From the NCBI GenBank assembly GCA_028717525.1, contig JAQUNT010000059.1, forward strand, positions 1 through 9,103: a stretch of 9,103 nucleotides of DNA, written 5' to 3'. Positions 7,889 to 9,103 of this stretch are shown piece after piece. The DNA comes from Elusimicrobiota bacterium. Its GTDB lineage: Bacteria > Elusimicrobiota > Elusimicrobia > UBA1565 > UBA9628. Within the stretch, counting starts at the first letter, position 1; each line of letters begins with the position of its first letter. Under the pieces are notes generated by a model. The model ran no database searches. It was given only the letters and a program-made list of their open reading frames with translations, and was not told where the DNA came from. The position numbers and the translations under genes were made by a program.

Positions 7889-9061
7889 GTGCAAAAGAGC
7901 CCCGCAGCAAAGAACCCGTCGCCGCCCCTGTTCCAGAGGCTGGCCCTGGCCGGGGCCGGGATACTCGCCAGCCTGCTCTTCATCGTTCTCGCCGCCGCTC
8001 TGGTCGAAGGGTTCTGCGGCGCCATCCTGGTCCTCGGCGCCCCGACGACGAAGCCGCATTGGATGGACCCGGAGGGAAGCCCCGCCCCGGCCCCGGAAGA
8101 CCCTATCATGGGCCAGGAAGACCCGGTCATCGGGCATACCCTCCAGCCGAACCTTCTGGTCAGGTATGCCAACGCCCCCGGCCGCTGGGTCCGGACGAAT
8201 TCCCAGGGATTCCGCAACGACGTGGATTTTCCGGCTGCGGCTCCCCAGGGGCGCCTTCGGGTGCTCTGTTCCGGGGACTCCATGACCTTCGGCCTCGGGG
8301 CCAGCAACGGCGAGACCTGGCCGGACCGGCTTGCGGCCATCGACCCTCGCATCGAGACGGTGAACATGGGGGCGAGCCGCTACGGGATCGACCAGATGTA
8401 TCTCTGGTACATGCGCGCCGGCACCCCCCTCGAACATGCGGTCCATGTCGTGGCGCTGATCCCGCTGGACGTGCTCCGCCTTGGATTCGAGAAGGACGGG
8501 TTCCTCGACCGGCCCCGGTTGGAAGTCCGCGAAGGCCGTCTCGAAGTCGTGAACCAGCCCGTGCACAATGCTTGGTATAAGTTCAGACTCCAGCCCCTCT
8601 TCACCGCGCTGGGGGATCTCCACATGGTCCGGTTGAGCCGCGGGTTCGTCCGCATCCACGCGTCGCCGCCGCAGCCGCTGTCTTCCTCCACGGAGGAACG
8701 CCTGACCCGCATCTTGGAAGAGCTCGCGCAGGCCAGCCGGGCCCAGGGCAGCGTCCTGGTCGTGGCCCTCCTTCCCAGCGACCCGCGCGCAGGCCTGCGG
8801 CGACAGGACGAATTCTGCCGGGAGTTCCTGGCCAGTCAGCTGCCGGCGCTGGGCATCCCGTTCCTGGACCTGGATTCGGGGATCGCGGACCTGCCGGTCG
8901 CCCGGATCCGCCGGCTGTTCATCCCGGAGGGCTCTCCGTTCATGGGGCACTATACGGCCGAGGGCGCCTCCTACGTCGCGGAGCGCCTCCACGCCAAGCT
9001 CATCGCCGATACCCGGATCGCAGCCCGACTGAAGGCCTGCCAGCGCCCTAGGCGATCATAG
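7889..9061 (+). CDS. Membrane-anchored SGNH-like protein with altered blocks III and V
   Basis: 390 residues from a GTG start. Residues 17-50 are a hydrophobic membrane anchor, followed by a Pro-rich stretch (51-72). Block I is clear: VLCSGDSMTFGLG (125-137) with Ser131. Block II is NMGASRYGIDQMYLWYMRAG (159-178). At block III the usual Asn-Asp reads Leu193-Asp194 (ALIPLDVLR), so the oxyanion Asn is missing. At block V, FMGHYTAEG (351-359) keeps His354, but the Asp three residues before it is Phe351. A Ser-His dyad enzyme, a specialised acyltransferase or an inactive binding protein are all possible. VRTNSQGFRNDVDF (101-114), just before the catalytic domain, is typical of SGNH proteins in surface-polysaccharide loci. 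Same orientation as the first SGNH gene, 56 bases downstream of it. Confidence 0.8.
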   Translation: MQKSPAAKNPSPPLFQRLALAGAGILASLLFIVLAAALVEGFCGAILVLGAPTTKPHWMDPEGSPAPAPEDPIMGQEDPVIGHTLQPNLLVRYANAPGRWVRTNSQGFRNDVDFPAAAPQGRLRVLCSGDSMTFGLGASNGETWPDRLAAIDPRIETVNMGASRYGIDQMYLWYMRAGTPLEHAVHVVALIPLDVLRLGFEKDGFLDRPRLEVREGRLEVVNQPVHNAWYKFRLQPLFTALGDLHMVRLSRGFVRIHASPPQPLSSSTEERLTRILEELAQASRAQGSVLVVALLPSDPRAGLRRQDEFCREFLASQLPALGIPFLDLDSGIADLPVARIRRLFIPEGSPFMGHYTAEGASYVAERLHAKLIADTRIAARLKACQRPRRS

Positions 9062-9103
9062 CCTGGACGCGGTCCCCGGATCCGGAGCCGCCGCCAGGAA
9101 GGC
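9062..9103. other. Short unassigned tail
   Basis: The 42 bases after the last stop show no start, terminator hairpin with T-run or other recognisable element. Confidence 0.6.

Noticed and set aside
7715..8992. Open frame (425 codons) opposite the second SGNH gene
   Set aside because: No family motifs; it extends back across the end of the first SGNH gene and is a shadow of two real genes.

Overview
The window is a GC-rich stretch (roughly two thirds G+C by eye) from a bacterium with a cell-surface polysaccharide. The Wzm/Wzt-type exporter, the sulfatase-fold enzyme with an N-terminal export-like segment and the two membrane-anchored SGNH enzymes all point to envelope glycan export and modification, probably in a Gram-negative lineage. 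No rRNA or other phylogenetic marker is present, so I do not name a phylum. There are no signs of insertion sequences, CRISPR arrays or tRNA genes.

Layout. (1) 2-658 (+): the 3' part of a class I SAM methyltransferase of the HemK/PrmC type. It overlaps the start of a sulfatase/alkaline-phosphatase-superfamily enzyme (649-1992, +). (2) 5245-1989 (-): a two-gene ABC exporter operon, with a Wzm-like permease followed by a very unusual Wzt-like protein. That 824-residue protein joins an ABC ATPase, a proline-rich linker, a repeated helical region and a C-terminal domain that resembles RfbH/DegT sugar dehydratases but lacks the catalytic residues. (3) 5285-6142 (+): a short radical SAM enzyme with a cysteine-rich C-terminal cluster domain, transcribed divergently from the exporter across a 39-bp AT-rich gap. 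(4) 6265-6149 (-): a 38-residue peptide, too short to stand out as a gene, carrying the Y-x2-P-x-L-x3-G-x4-T leader motif of lasso-type RiPP precursors and ending in tyrosine. It lies tail to tail with the radical SAM gene and has its own promoter. (5) 6399-7832 and 7889-9061 (+): two membrane-anchored SGNH/GDSL enzymes, each behind a near-identical extended -10 promoter.

How they may work together. The exporter would move a glycan across the inner membrane. The fused pseudo-RfbH domain takes the place of the usual Wzt carbohydrate-binding domain and could read a sugar or nucleotide-sugar. The sulfatase-fold and SGNH enzymes would trim or acylate the exported material outside the cytoplasm. 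The radical SAM enzyme and the leader-type peptide form a candidate RiPP pair. Linking that pair to the glycan genes rests on proximity alone.

The strongest novelty candidates are the ATPase-helical repeat-pseudo-RfbH fusion and the radical SAM/peptide pair.
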